Positions 41,359 to 49,023 of a stretch of DNA of 61,905 bases are shown here, piece after piece (position 1 is the stretch's first letter; each line of letters begins with the position of its first letter). The stretch spans positions 14,846 through 76,750 of the forward strand of contig DUEL01000001.1 in assembly GCA_011192125.1 (NCBI GenBank), written 5' to 3'. Origin of the DNA: Thermoflexia bacterium (lineage in GTDB: Bacteria; Chloroflexota; Anaerolineae; B4-G1; DUEL01). The notes under the pieces are model-generated. The model was not told where the DNA came from and ran no database searches. It worked only from the letters and a program-made list of their open reading frames with translations. A program made the translations under genes and the position numbers.

Positions 41359-42353
41359 TACTTTTCCCTCCCAGCGATGTACTCCCACCGCCAACAGGCC
41401 ACGAGGTGCTGGTCCGCCCCGTCCGCCTCCTCCAGCGGTGGCATGGCTTCCAGGCACTTGTCAATCGCGTAGACGCATCGCGCCGCGAACGGGCAGCCCG
41501 GCGGCAGGTCGATCAGGTCCGGCGGTAGACCCGGGATCGAGATCAGTTTCGTTCCCGGCGGCTCGTCCAGGCGCGGCAGCGACCCCAGAAGCCCCTGGGT
41601 GTATGGATGGCGAGGACGCTTGTAGATGTCCCACACGTTTCCTCGTTCCACAATGTAGCCAGCGTACATCACGTTGACTTTCTTGGCCAACCCCGCCACC
41701 ACGCCCAGGTCGTGGGTGATCCACATCACTGCCATGCCCAACTGCTCCTGCAACCGTTTCACCAGCTCGACGATCTGAGCCTGGATGGTCACATCCAGCG
41801 CCGTCGTCGGCTCATCGGCGATGAGCAGTTTCGGGTTGCAGGAGAGAGCCATCGCGATCATCGCCCGCTGGCGCATCCCGCCCGAGAACTGGTGCGGGTA
41901 GTCGTCCAACCGCTGGCGGGCCTCGGGGATACCGACCATCGTCAGCAACTCAGCAGCTCGCTCCCGCGCCTGGTGGTCGTCCATCCCCTGGTGTAATTTC
42001 AACGCTTCCATGATCTGGAAGCCGACGGTGTAGACCGGGTTGAGCGAGGTCATCGGGTCCTGGAAGACCATCGCGATCTCCGCACCGCGGACCTTGTGCA
42101 TCTCGCTCTCGCTGACCTTCAACAGGTCGCGCCCGTTGAACCAGATCTCTCCATCCTCAATCCGACCGGGGGGGCTGGGGATCAGCCGCATGATGGAGAG
42201 CGCGTGGACCGACTTGCCACACCCACTCTCGCCAACCACCCCCAACGTGTCACCCTCATCCATCGAGTAGGAAATGCCGTTGACCGCGTGCACGACCCCG
42301 TCGTCGGTGTAGAAGCGGACGGTCAGGTTCTTGATTTCCATCAAAGTTCCCAT
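41358..42353 (-). CDS. dppD: Dipeptide/oligopeptide ABC transporter ATPase DppD
   Basis: A 331-residue ATPase, partner of DppF. Walker [10 protein letters not shown]-loop [16 protein letters not shown], signature FSGGMRQRA, Walker [14 protein letters not shown]-loop ITHDLGVV. The C-terminal extension carries [17 protein letters not shown] 42353 has GAGGAG upstream and is the first gene of the transporter run (dppD-dppF-binding protein-dppB-dppC). No clear promoter was found in the 67 bases before it. Confidence 0.94.
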   Translation of the reverse strand: MGTLMEIKNLTVRFYTDDGVVHAVNGISYSMDEGDTLGVVGESGCGKSVHALSIMRLIPSPPGRIEDGEIWFNGRDLLKVSESEMHKVRGAEIAMVFQDPMTSLNPVYTVGFQIMEALKLHQGMDDHQARERAAELLTMVGIPEARQRLDDYPHQFSGGMRQRAMIAMALSCNPKLLIADEPTTALDVTIQAQIVELVKRLQEQLGMAVMWITHDLGVVAGLAKKVNVMYAGYIVERGNVWDIYKRPRHPYTQGLLGSLPRLDEPPGTKLISIPGLPPDLIDLPPGCPFAARCVYAIDKCLEAMPPLEEADGADQHLVACWRWEYIAGREK

Positions 42354-42420
42354 ATAGCGCTCCTCGTAGCGTGATCCCGTTTTCTCGTACCCGCCCTGGA
42401 CGGATGCCGACGACTCCCGG

Positions 42421-42723
42421 TTACCATCCGAAGCGGAGGGTCATCAACGTCACAACATCGGGGAACAGGAACAACCCCAGCCCGAATCTCGCCAGGAGGA
42501 GTTCTTCCCGCCCGATCGAAGGCCCTTCAGAGCGCAGCGCGAAAAGAGCCGAGGCCCATTCCATCGCCCCCCGAGGCCGCGGGCGAGACCCACACCTCAT
42601 CGCCTCCCGACGGATCCGCCGCCAAACGCGGGAGGAGGGCTTGACCCCGGCGAACTGGGCCTGCAACGCTTCTCTCACCATCCGATCGAGCAGGTCTGGG
42701 GAGGGCAGATCACGTGAACTCAT
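42421..42723 (-). CDS. Small protein overlapping an ECF sigma gene, possible anti-sigma
   Basis: A 100-residue protein whose ATG (42723) lies 14 bases inside the end of the sigma gene, so it is translationally coupled. It is basic in the middle (SSRVWRRIRREAMRCGSRPRPRG) and ends with a hydrophobic stretch (LLLARFGLGLFLFPDVVTLM) long enough for one membrane segment. The usual zinc anti-sigma motif HxxxCxxC is absent. The position suggests a regulator of the sigma factor, but no family is recognised. Confidence 0.6.
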   Translation of the reverse strand: MSSRDLPSPDLLDRMVREALQAQFAGVKPSSRVWRRIRREAMRCGSRPRPRGAMEWASALFALRSEGPSIGREELLLARFGLGLFLFPDVVTLMTLRFGW

Positions 42724-43294
42724 ACACAACTCCACCGACAGGGAGCCTTCCCTCAAGGGCCTCCTTCAGAAATCGCCGAGCGTAGTGAAGCCTGGACTTC
42801 ACCGTCCCTTCCGGAATGCCCAGAATCTCCGCGATCTCTTTCAGGCTCAACTCCTCCAAGTAGAACAACACCACGACGACCCGATGACCGAGGGGCAATT
42901 GCGCAACGGCCTGTTGGATCGCCTCCTGGGTCTCCCTCTGCTCCACCCACTGCTCCGGCAAAAAATGGAGAGAGGCGACCAACCCCTCCAACACTCCGTC
43001 CAACGCCCTCTCCTGCTGCCGTTGCTGCTTTTTGACCCATGTGTAACTCAGATTGACCGCCACCCGGTAGAGCCAGGGGTGCAACGGGACGTCGGTCCGA
43101 ATCCGGTGGGCATGGGTAAACAACCGGAGGAAACTCTCCTGCAGAACGTCCTCCGCCGCTCCCCGGTCCCGGGTGATCGCCAGCGCTGTCCGATAGACGC
43201 TGGCCTTGTATTTCTCGTACAGTTCGCCCAGCGCGTCAACGTCCCCTTCGCGCAGGCGAAGAATCAGAGGGCCGTCGGGGTGATGGATCACCAT
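42710..43294 (-). CDS. ECF-subfamily RNA polymerase sigma factor
   Basis: A 194-residue sigma-70 family protein with only regions 2 and 4. Region 2 is LYEKYKASVYRTALAITRDRGAAEDVLQESFLRLF, region 4 QLPLGHRVVVVLFYLEELSLKEIAEILGIPEGTVKSRLHYARRFL. It directs polymerase to stress or envelope promoters; targets are unknown. A TATATATA stretch lies directly upstream of ATG 43294, so the transcript leader would be very short, and the gene may control itself. The short overlapping gene downstream is the likely partner. (Motifs given as end fragments of each region.). Confidence 0.92.
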   Translation of the reverse strand: MVIHHPDGPLILRLREGDVDALGELYEKYKASVYRTALAITRDRGAAEDVLQESFLRLFTHAHRIRTDVPLHPWLYRVAVNLSYTWVKKQQRQQERALDGVLEGLVASLHFLPEQWVEQRETQEAIQQAVAQLPLGHRVVVVLFYLEELSLKEIAEILGIPEGTVKSRLHYARRFLKEALEGRLPVGGVVYEFT

Positions 43295-43333
43295 ACATGC
43301 CCCTTTATATATACCCCTCCCGAGCGGGAAGGT

Positions 43334-44071
43334 TCACCTCTTCTTCTCCTCCCGCAGCCGCGCCAGAAATTCCCGATCTTCTGGCGTCAACTGCGCCTTC
43401 TCCAAAAGGTCGGGACGACGCTCCCAGGTCCGCCGTAACGCCTGCTCCCTACGCCACCGGGCGATGGCCGCGTGATCCCCCGATCGAAGCACCTCCGGCA
43501 CCTCCCAGCCCCGAAAGACAGCGGGGCGGGTGTAGTGGGGATACTCCAAGAGCCCCCGGGCGTGGGAATCCTCAAAAACCGCCCCAGGATCCCCCAGCAC
43601 CCCTGGAAGGAGCCGGGTGACCGCGTCGATGATCACCATCGCCGCCAGTTCGCCGCCACTGAGCACGTAATCCCCGATCGAGATCTCGTCGGTGACCAGA
43701 TGCTCCCGCACCCGCTCGTCCACCCCCTCATACCGACCGCAGATAAGCACCAGGCGGGGGTGGCGGGCCAGTTCCATCGCCACTTCCTGGGTGAAGAGCC
43801 GCCCCTGGGGGGTTAGAAGGATCACCGGCACGCCCTCCTCGCCGCCCAGGATGGACTCCACAGCGGCGAAGATCGGCTCCGGCTTCATCACCATCCCCCC
43901 GCCCCCTCCGTAAGGGGTATCGTCGGTGGTGCGGTGGCGGTCCGTGGCGTAGTCTCGTAAGTTGTGAAGGTAAATCGAAACAATACCCCGCTCCCGGGCC
44001 CGCTTGATGATGCTTTCCTCAAGAGGGCCTGTGAACATCCCCGGGAACAGGGTCACCACATCGAATCGCAT
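43334..44071 (-). CDS. trmD: tRNA (guanine-37-N1) methyltransferase TrmD
   Basis: A 245-residue trefoil-knot (SPOUT) enzyme that makes m1G37 next to the anticodon, preventing frameshifts. [65 protein letters not shown] and [21 protein letters not shown] are canonical. ATG 44071 is eight bases from the predicted start point of its promoter (44086-44114). One tRNA-Pro(CGG), a usual TrmD substrate type, is encoded at 57939. Confidence 0.96.
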   Translation of the reverse strand: MRFDVVTLFPGMFTGPLEESIIKRARERGIVSIYLHNLRDYATDRHRTTDDTPYGGGGGMVMKPEPIFAAVESILGGEEGVPVILLTPQGRLFTQEVAMELARHPRLVLICGRYEGVDERVREHLVTDEISIGDYVLSGGELAAMVIIDAVTRLLPGVLGDPGAVFEDSHARGLLEYPHYTRPAVFRGWEVPEVLRSGDHAAIARWRREQALRRTWERRPDLLEKAQLTPEDREFLARLREEKKR

Positions 44072-44085
44072 TGCCACGCGGGGAT

Positions 44086-44114
44086 ATTCTAGCACAATAG
44101 CCCAGGCAAGGCAA
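44086..44114 (-). promoter_or_regulatory. Promoter of trmD
   Basis: TTGCCT (44114-44109), 17 bases, TAGAAT (44091-44086) on the minus strand; leader of about eight bases. Confidence 0.65.
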
Positions 44115-44331
44115 GCAAGAGCACCGGGATGAGACAGGAGTTCGGACACGCCTGACCCATCCCGCCGTAAGCAGGCGGGGCTGGCGGGAAATCGACCTGG
44201 CACCACCCCTTCAGGTCGGTGGCAGGCCCGCCGAGAAGGAGTCCCACACCCGATGTCCGAACTCCCGTCCAGAGGTCAGAGAGCAGTCTTGTAGGTCGCA
44301 ACGCCTTCCAGCAGCCTTTCGGAGAACTTTT

Positions 44332-44360
44332 TTGACTTTCGCCCCCCTCGATGCTATACT
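44332..44360 (+). promoter_or_regulatory. Promoter of the metallophosphoesterase gene
   Basis: TTGACT (44332-44337), 17 bases, TATACT (44355-44360): near-consensus. The leader is about 40 bases and contains GGAGGAGGG before ATG 44406. Confidence 0.85.
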
Positions 44361-44405
44361 CCTAGCCGCTGGGCGGCGCGAGGCTCCCATCAAGCGGAGG
44401 AGGGA

Positions 44406-46352
44406 ATGGAGCAAGATCCGACGGCCTGGGATTACCTCTTCGTCAGCGATCTCCACCTCTCCCTGGGCTACAATCCGGAGCGCCGGGCCTACCATCCCCG
44501 GGAGGACTTCTTCTTCGACGAAACCTTTTTCCGCTGGCTCCGCTGGGCCGACGAAACGTGTGCCCCCGGACGCCGGTGGGAGTTGGTCCTTATCGGCGAC
44601 GTATTCGACTTCCTCCCGGTGGACGAGACGGTCCAGGCCGCCTATATCCAAGAGCAAGACCGCCGTCGCCGAGCAGGGGCCCTGGACACACCGGAGCAGG
44701 TCGTTCGGTACTGGCTCCACCGGTTCGGTGGGCCGCCTCCTGAGGACCCCGTGTCCCTACGCGTCCAGCGGCTCCTCTTCGAAGAGGACATGCTGGCGGG
44801 GCGGGTCCACCTGGCCCCCCTCCCCCCCGACGAGGTGGCACCATTGGCGGTCGAACAGCCCTCCGTTCCCGAGTGGGCGGTCCGTCTCTTCGAGGCCCAT
44901 TACCCTGAGCGCACGCCCCGCGTCGGAAAGGAGCGGCTCGCCCTCCAGCCAGGCCCCCCACGTCCCCTGACCGGCCTGGGGGTCGCTCCGGCGGAGCGTC
45001 CTCTCCCTGCCGAGCCCCGCCACGACGAACCGTTCGAACGCCGGTACGGCTTCCTCCCCACGCCGGAGCGAAGTGCGGACCGGATGGAGTCCATCTATCA
45101 AGGCCATCCCCTCTTCTTCCGGGCCCTGGCCTGGTTCGTCGGCCGAGGTCACCGGGTGGTCTTCCTCCGAGGGAACCACGATCTGGAACTCTTCTGGCCT
45201 CTGGTGCAGGCGCGGATCCGGGAGTACCTCGCTCGAGAGTATCCGGCTGCCTTTGGCCTAAGAGGGAATGTGCCGCTGCCCAAAGGGTTTTTGGACCGGA
45301 TCCGCTTCCAGCCCGGCTGGTTTTACTACCGCCGAGGGGTCTTCTACACCGAGCACGGGAACCAGTATGAACCGCTCAACGCTTGCACCAACCCCATCCG
45401 TCCCCTCCTTCCCAACGACGAAGGGTACCTGAACCCGCCGGTGGGCAGCCTGGGCGTGATCTGCTTCCACAACCACCTGGAGGACCGATTCCCGGAGTGG
45501 GAGAACCGAGGGGCGCACGGGGTGGTCCTTCTGGAGTTGCTCCGCCGCTATCCGGTGGAGATGCTGGGGCTCCTGCTCCGGCACGCTGGCGACTTCCTGC
45601 GGATGGCTCGACGGCTCTGGCGGGCAGGCCAGGCTGGGGACCCCGGCCCCACAGAGAAGGATCTTGCCCGGTACGCGGAGGAGGTCGGCCTGGAACCGGA
45701 GACGGTGCGGGTGATCCATCAGGAGGGAGCGACCCCGCTCCTGGCCCGCAGGTTCCTGGCCTGGTTCCTCTTCAGCCCGACGGGGCACCTCCTGAAGGGG
45801 CTGCTTCTGGTCCTTCTGGGTGGGCTGACCCTTGGCCTCCTTGGCACGTGGTACCTGCTGATCGCCCCACTGATGGCCTCACTGGTCCCCGCCGGATTCC
45901 TGCTCGCTACGGTCGGGCCGGCGGTCCAACTGCTGGTCAAACTGCTCCTCTGGCTCCTCCCTCCCCTCCTCTACCGAGCCGTTCGCCGCAGGGTGGCCAG
46001 CCGGGGGGAAGGACCGTTCCTGTGGGAGGCTGCCCAACGGCTTCATACCCACCTGAGGGAGATCGATCCCGACCTCCGGTTCTACGTCTTCGGCCACGAT
46101 CATCAGCCCAACGTCCGACTGGTGGAGCGACGGGAGGACGGCCGACACGTCTATTACCTGAACACCGGCTCTTGGACCCCCCGCTTCGCCGAAGGAGAGC
46201 GGAGGTTGCGGACGCTGGGCGCGGAGGTGGAGTTCACTTTTCTTCGACTGGTTAAGCAAGGAGACGACTACGAGGCTGACCTCCTCCGTTGGAACGACGA
46301 GGCGGGTCGGCCAGAGCGGGAAGTGCTGATTGGTAAGACCAACCCAAAGTGA
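44406..46352 (+). CDS. Membrane-anchored metallophosphoesterase
   Basis: A 648-residue calcineurin-like phosphoesterase of unusual size. Metal-binding motifs are in order: FVSDLHLS (near residue 15), LIGDVFDFLP (~65), FLRGNHDLELF (~260), FYTEHGNQYEP (~320) and VFGHDHQPN (~565). Between the fourth and fifth motifs lie helices of a membrane insertion (LLKGLLLVLLGGLTLGLLGTW and following), so the catalytic domain is tethered to the membrane on one face. UDP-2,3-diacylglucosamine hydrolase is a distant relative, but the substrate is unknown. It begins a plus-strand run with the SCP2 and alcohol dehydrogenase genes. Confidence 0.82.
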   Translation: MEQDPTAWDYLFVSDLHLSLGYNPERRAYHPREDFFFDETFFRWLRWADETCAPGRRWELVLIGDVFDFLPVDETVQAAYIQEQDRRRRAGALDTPEQVVRYWLHRFGGPPPEDPVSLRVQRLLFEEDMLAGRVHLAPLPPDEVAPLAVEQPSVPEWAVRLFEAHYPERTPRVGKERLALQPGPPRPLTGLGVAPAERPLPAEPRHDEPFERRYGFLPTPERSADRMESIYQGHPLFFRALAWFVGRGHRVVFLRGNHDLELFWPLVQARIREYLAREYPAAFGLRGNVPLPKGFLDRIRFQPGWFYYRRGVFYTEHGNQYEPLNACTNPIRPLLPNDEGYLNPPVGSLGVICFHNHLEDRFPEWENRGAHGVVLLELLRRYPVEMLGLLLRHAGDFLRMARRLWRAGQAGDPGPTEKDLARYAEEVGLEPETVRVIHQEGATPLLARRFLAWFLFSPTGHLLKGLLLVLLGGLTLGLLGTWYLLIAPLMASLVPAGFLLATVGPAVQLLVKLLLWLLPPLLYRAVRRRVASRGEGPFLWEAAQRLHTHLREIDPDLRFYVFGHDHQPNVRLVERREDGRHVYYLNTGSWTPRFAEGERRLRTLGAEVEFTFLRLVKQGDDYEADLLRWNDEAGRPEREVLIGKTNPK

Positions 46353-46369
46353 CCACGAGGAGGAAAAGG

Positions 46370-46780
46370 ATGGCCATCAAGTTCCCGTCCGACGAGTGGA
46401 TCAAGGAGCTGAGCCGGTTGCTGAACGAGAGCGAGGCGTATGAACGGTCGGCGAAGGACTGGGAAGGGGACTTCATCTTCATCGTCGAACCGGACGAGGC
46501 GTACCCGGAGACCGCCTACCTGTTCCTCGGCCTCTACCACGGCAAGAGCCCGGACGCGGCGATGGTCGCCAGCCCCGACGAGCGGGAAGCGGAGTTCGTC
46601 ATCAGCGCCCCCTTCAGCACCTGGCGCCAGGTCATCGAGGGGAAACTGGACCCCATCCAGGGGATGATGACCCGCAAGTTGAAACTGAAGGGCAATATGA
46701 TGAAGATTATGCGGTACCCTAAGGCCGCGAAAGAGATCGTCTCCTGCTGCGCCAAGATCCCGACCGATTTTGGGGACTGA
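46370..46780 (+). CDS. SCP2 sterol-binding domain protein
   Basis: A 136-residue single-domain lipid-carrier-like protein. FPSDEWIKELSRLLNESEAY at the start, the central beta sheet (FIFIVEPDE, AEFVISAPFSTWRQVIEGKL) and GMMTRKLKLKGNMMKIMRYPKAA are typical of stand-alone SCP2 proteins in anaerobic bacteria and archaea, where they carry fatty acyl or other hydrophobic ligands in the cytosol. AGGAGGAAAAGG precedes ATG 46370; an earlier GTG at 46349 overlaps the upstream gene and lacks such a site. Confidence 0.88.
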   Translation: MAIKFPSDEWIKELSRLLNESEAYERSAKDWEGDFIFIVEPDEAYPETAYLFLGLYHGKSPDAAMVASPDEREAEFVISAPFSTWRQVIEGKLDPIQGMMTRKLKLKGNMMKIMRYPKAAKEIVSCCAKIPTDFGD

Positions 46781-46825
46781 ACGGCTTGAGGAAGCGAGGA
46801 GACAGGGAAGCGGGGGGCAGAACAG

Positions 46826-47989
46826 ATGTGGTACTTCGTCTCTCCTCAGGTGGTGTTTGGCGAGGGGGCGCTGGACGCGCTGGACGAGATCCAGGGCGAG
46901 CGCGCCCTCATCGTAACGGATGCCACCCTGGTCGAATTGGGACTGGTGGAGCGGGTGGTCTCCCACCTGAAGCGGGCCGGGATCGAAGCGCACATCTTCG
47001 CCGAGGTGGAGCCGGATCCCAGCGTGCCGACGGTGAAGAAGGGAGCCGAGGTCGCCCGCGAGGTGGAGCCGGATTGGATCGTCGGGCTGGGCGGGGGATC
47101 GGCGATGGACGCGGCCAAGGCGGTCTGGATCCTCTACGAGCGGCCCGACCTGGAGCCGGCGGAGATCAACCCCTTCGTCCCGCTGGGCCTGCGCCAGAAG
47201 GCCCGCCTCATCACGGTCCCCACCACCAGCGGGACCGGCGCGGAGGTCACCTGGGCCATCGTCCTCACCGACCCGGTCGAGCAACGGAAGATGGGGCTGG
47301 GCAACCGGGAGAACGTGGCCGACATCGCTGTGGTCGATCCGGTGATGGCAGCCGGGATGCCGCCCCGTCTGACCGCCGACACGGGGCTGGACGCGCTGAC
47401 CCACGCCGTTGAGGGGTTCACCTGCACCTGGCACACCGACCTGACCGACGGGCTGTGCCTCCAGGCGGCCCGGATCGTCTTCCAGTACCTCCCCCGGGCC
47501 GTGGAGGACGGGTCGGATATGGAGGCGCGGGAGCGGATGCACAACGCGGCCACCTGTGCCGGGCTGGGGTTCGGCAACAGTATGGCCTCCATCGCCCACG
47601 CGATGGGCCACGTGCTGGGCGCTGTCTTCCACGTCCCCCACGGCCGCGCGGTGGGGCTCTTCCTCCCCTACACCGTCGAGTTCGTCGCCCGGGAGGCCCC
47701 CGACCGGTTCGCCGAACTGGCCCGGCTGCTCGGCCTGACCGACGGAGAGGGCGAACCCGCCGCCCGCGCCCTGGCCCAGGGCCTGCGCGACCTCATCCGA
47801 CGGATCGGCAACCCCCTCTCCCTCGCCGAGGCCGGCATCGACCGGGAGTCGTTCGACGGTCAACTGGACAAACTGGTGGACGATGCCTTCAACGACACCC
47901 AGATGGTCACCGTCGCCCGTTCCCCCTCCTATGACGAACTGCGCCAGTTGTTCATTTGCGCCTACGAGGGGCGGGTAGTGAACTTCTGA
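46826..47989 (+). CDS. Iron-containing alcohol dehydrogenase
   Basis: A 387-residue group III (Fe-ADH) dehydrogenase. GGGSAMDAAKAVW binds the NAD(P) phosphate, TVPTTSGTGAEVT is conserved, and the iron ligands lie in DTGLDALTHAVE (Asp, His) and HAMGHVLGAVFHVPHG (two His). It interconverts an alcohol and aldehyde. With a tungsten AOR at 49024, which oxidises aldehydes to acids, an aldehyde intermediate shared by both enzymes is plausible but not shown. Confidence 0.93.
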   Translation: MWYFVSPQVVFGEGALDALDEIQGERALIVTDATLVELGLVERVVSHLKRAGIEAHIFAEVEPDPSVPTVKKGAEVAREVEPDWIVGLGGGSAMDAAKAVWILYERPDLEPAEINPFVPLGLRQKARLITVPTTSGTGAEVTWAIVLTDPVEQRKMGLGNRENVADIAVVDPVMAAGMPPRLTADTGLDALTHAVEGFTCTWHTDLTDGLCLQAARIVFQYLPRAVEDGSDMEARERMHNAATCAGLGFGNSMASIAHAMGHVLGAVFHVPHGRAVGLFLPYTVEFVAREAPDRFAELARLLGLTDGEGEPAARALAQGLRDLIRRIGNPLSLAEAGIDRESFDGQLDKLVDDAFNDTQMVTVARSPSYDELRQLFICAYEGRVVNF

Positions 47990-48067
47990 GGAGGGGTAAA
48001 AAAAGAATCCTGGGGCACCAAATAGAGAGAAAGATTCATCAGAGGATCAGCGTCGCAGAGGTGAACA

Positions 48068-48862
48068 ATGCAGATAGCGTATTACGATGAATCTGGCGAC
48101 GATGGCTTCCCCAGATATTCTTCCCAGTTCTTCGTATTATCCGCAGTTTACGTGCATTACTTAAACTGGAAGGACTGTTTGGAGGCAATCAGGGACTTCC
48201 GCAGGGGGCTCAAGGAGTCTTTCGGGTTGCCCGTACGAATGGAGATGCACACAAAGCATTTCCTCCTCAACAAAAACCCGTACCGCGAATTAGGGATAGA
48301 GGACAGTCACCGGAAACACATCGTTGGCCTCTTTTGTGATCTGATCGGAAACCTGGATGTAAGGATCATCAATGTGGTTATTGTGAAACCAAGAATACGC
48401 AAGCCAGACTATGACGTGCTTGACACGGCACTCACTTATTCAATTCAGCGCGTGGAGAATGACCTTAACCCCGCAGCGAACCCTGAGGCAAAGTCCATGA
48501 TCATCACCGATCCTGGTAGAGTGGGTAAGATGCGCAAGACCTCGCGGAGAATCCAGAGGATCAACTTTATACCTTCGAAGTTCTCCCCATCGAGGTATCG
48601 GAGGGAAATTCAATCGTTAATAGAAGATCCTTTACCAAAGGACTCCAAAGAATCTTACTTCATCCAGATGGCCGATGTCGTGTCGTTCGTGATCTACTTA
48701 TACAGCGTTACCGTCACGGGAATAGGCGCCTATCCCAGGCGATTGCGCGCGCTCGTGAGGCCCAAAGAGGTTGAGGGATGGATGGATCGATTGAAGCCAA
48801 GCCTGAATCTGCAAGCCTCGCGTAGCGATCCCTATGGCGTGGTATTCCACCCCAAAAACTAA
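48068..48862 (+). CDS. DUF3800 domain protein
   Basis: A 264-residue protein starting with IAYYDESGDDG, the hallmark of DUF3800, a family thought to have an RNase H-like fold with the Asp/Glu as metal ligands. A later conserved acid region is QMADVVSFVIY. Members are common on mobile and defence-associated DNA. Base composition is clearly lower in GC than neighbouring genes and codon choice (ATA, TTA, AGA, AAT) is different, which suggests horizontal gain. AGAGGTGAACA precedes the ATG. A promoter and terminator on the opposite strand at its 3' end define a candidate antisense RNA (48854-48924). Confidence 0.85.
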   Translation: MQIAYYDESGDDGFPRYSSQFFVLSAVYVHYLNWKDCLEAIRDFRRGLKESFGLPVRMEMHTKHFLLNKNPYRELGIEDSHRKHIVGLFCDLIGNLDVRIINVVIVKPRIRKPDYDVLDTALTYSIQRVENDLNPAANPEAKSMIITDPGRVGKMRKTSRRIQRINFIPSKFSPSRYRREIQSLIEDPLPKDSKESYFIQMADVVSFVIYLYSVTVTGIGAYPRRLRALVRPKEVEGWMDRLKPSLNLQASRSDPYGVVFHPKN

Positions 48863-48924
48863 AGCGGCCCTTCGGGCCGCTTTAAACCACCACCTACGGC
48901 GCATTCGCGCTTTCGGTGGTTCGT
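48854..48924 (-). ncRNA. Candidate ~70-nt structured small RNA antisense to the DUF3800 gene end
   Basis: A promoter on the minus strand (48930-48957) would start a transcript near 48924. The RNA would fold into a first hairpin, AACCACC (48921-48915) with GGTGGTT (48891-48885), enclosing an inner GCGC-GAAT-GCGC hairpin. The second hairpin (48883-48861) is AAAGCGGCC-CGAAG-GGCCGCTTT, followed by AG and TTTTT (48858-48854), an intrinsic terminator on this strand. No ORF fits. The last bases overlap the stop region of the DUF3800 gene. All from sequence reading; no known RNA family recognised. Confidence 0.55.
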
Positions 48925-48929
48925 TTATG

Positions 48930-48957
48930 ATTATAACATATCTCGGAGTGAAGTCAA
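48930..48957 (-). promoter_or_regulatory. Promoter of the candidate antisense small RNA
   Basis: TTGACT (48957-48952), 16 bases, TATAAT (48935-48930) on the minus strand, near-consensus. It points away from AOR, into the DUF3800 3' end. Confidence 0.75.
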
Positions 48958-49023
48958 TAAGTTCTTCTTGAGGGTTTTCTTATTCATCCAGACAAAAATG
49001 TGCCAATAGGAGGAACCTTCGTG

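Larger units (their letters stand above)
44072..44405. other. 334-base gap with promoters and an inverted repeat
   Basis: No gene found. It holds the trmD promoter (minus), the metallophosphoesterase promoter (plus), and a 12-base inverted repeat GGAGTTCGGACA (44137-44148) / its complement (44254-44265), 105 bases apart. A related TGTCCGAAC motif recurs near 57860. Confidence 0.6.

Noticed and set aside
48861..48883. Terminator serving the DUF3800 gene on the plus strand
   Set aside because: On the plus strand the hairpin is followed by AAACC, not a T-run, while the minus strand has TTTTT after it. It may still help 3' end formation, but its orientation fits the minus strand.
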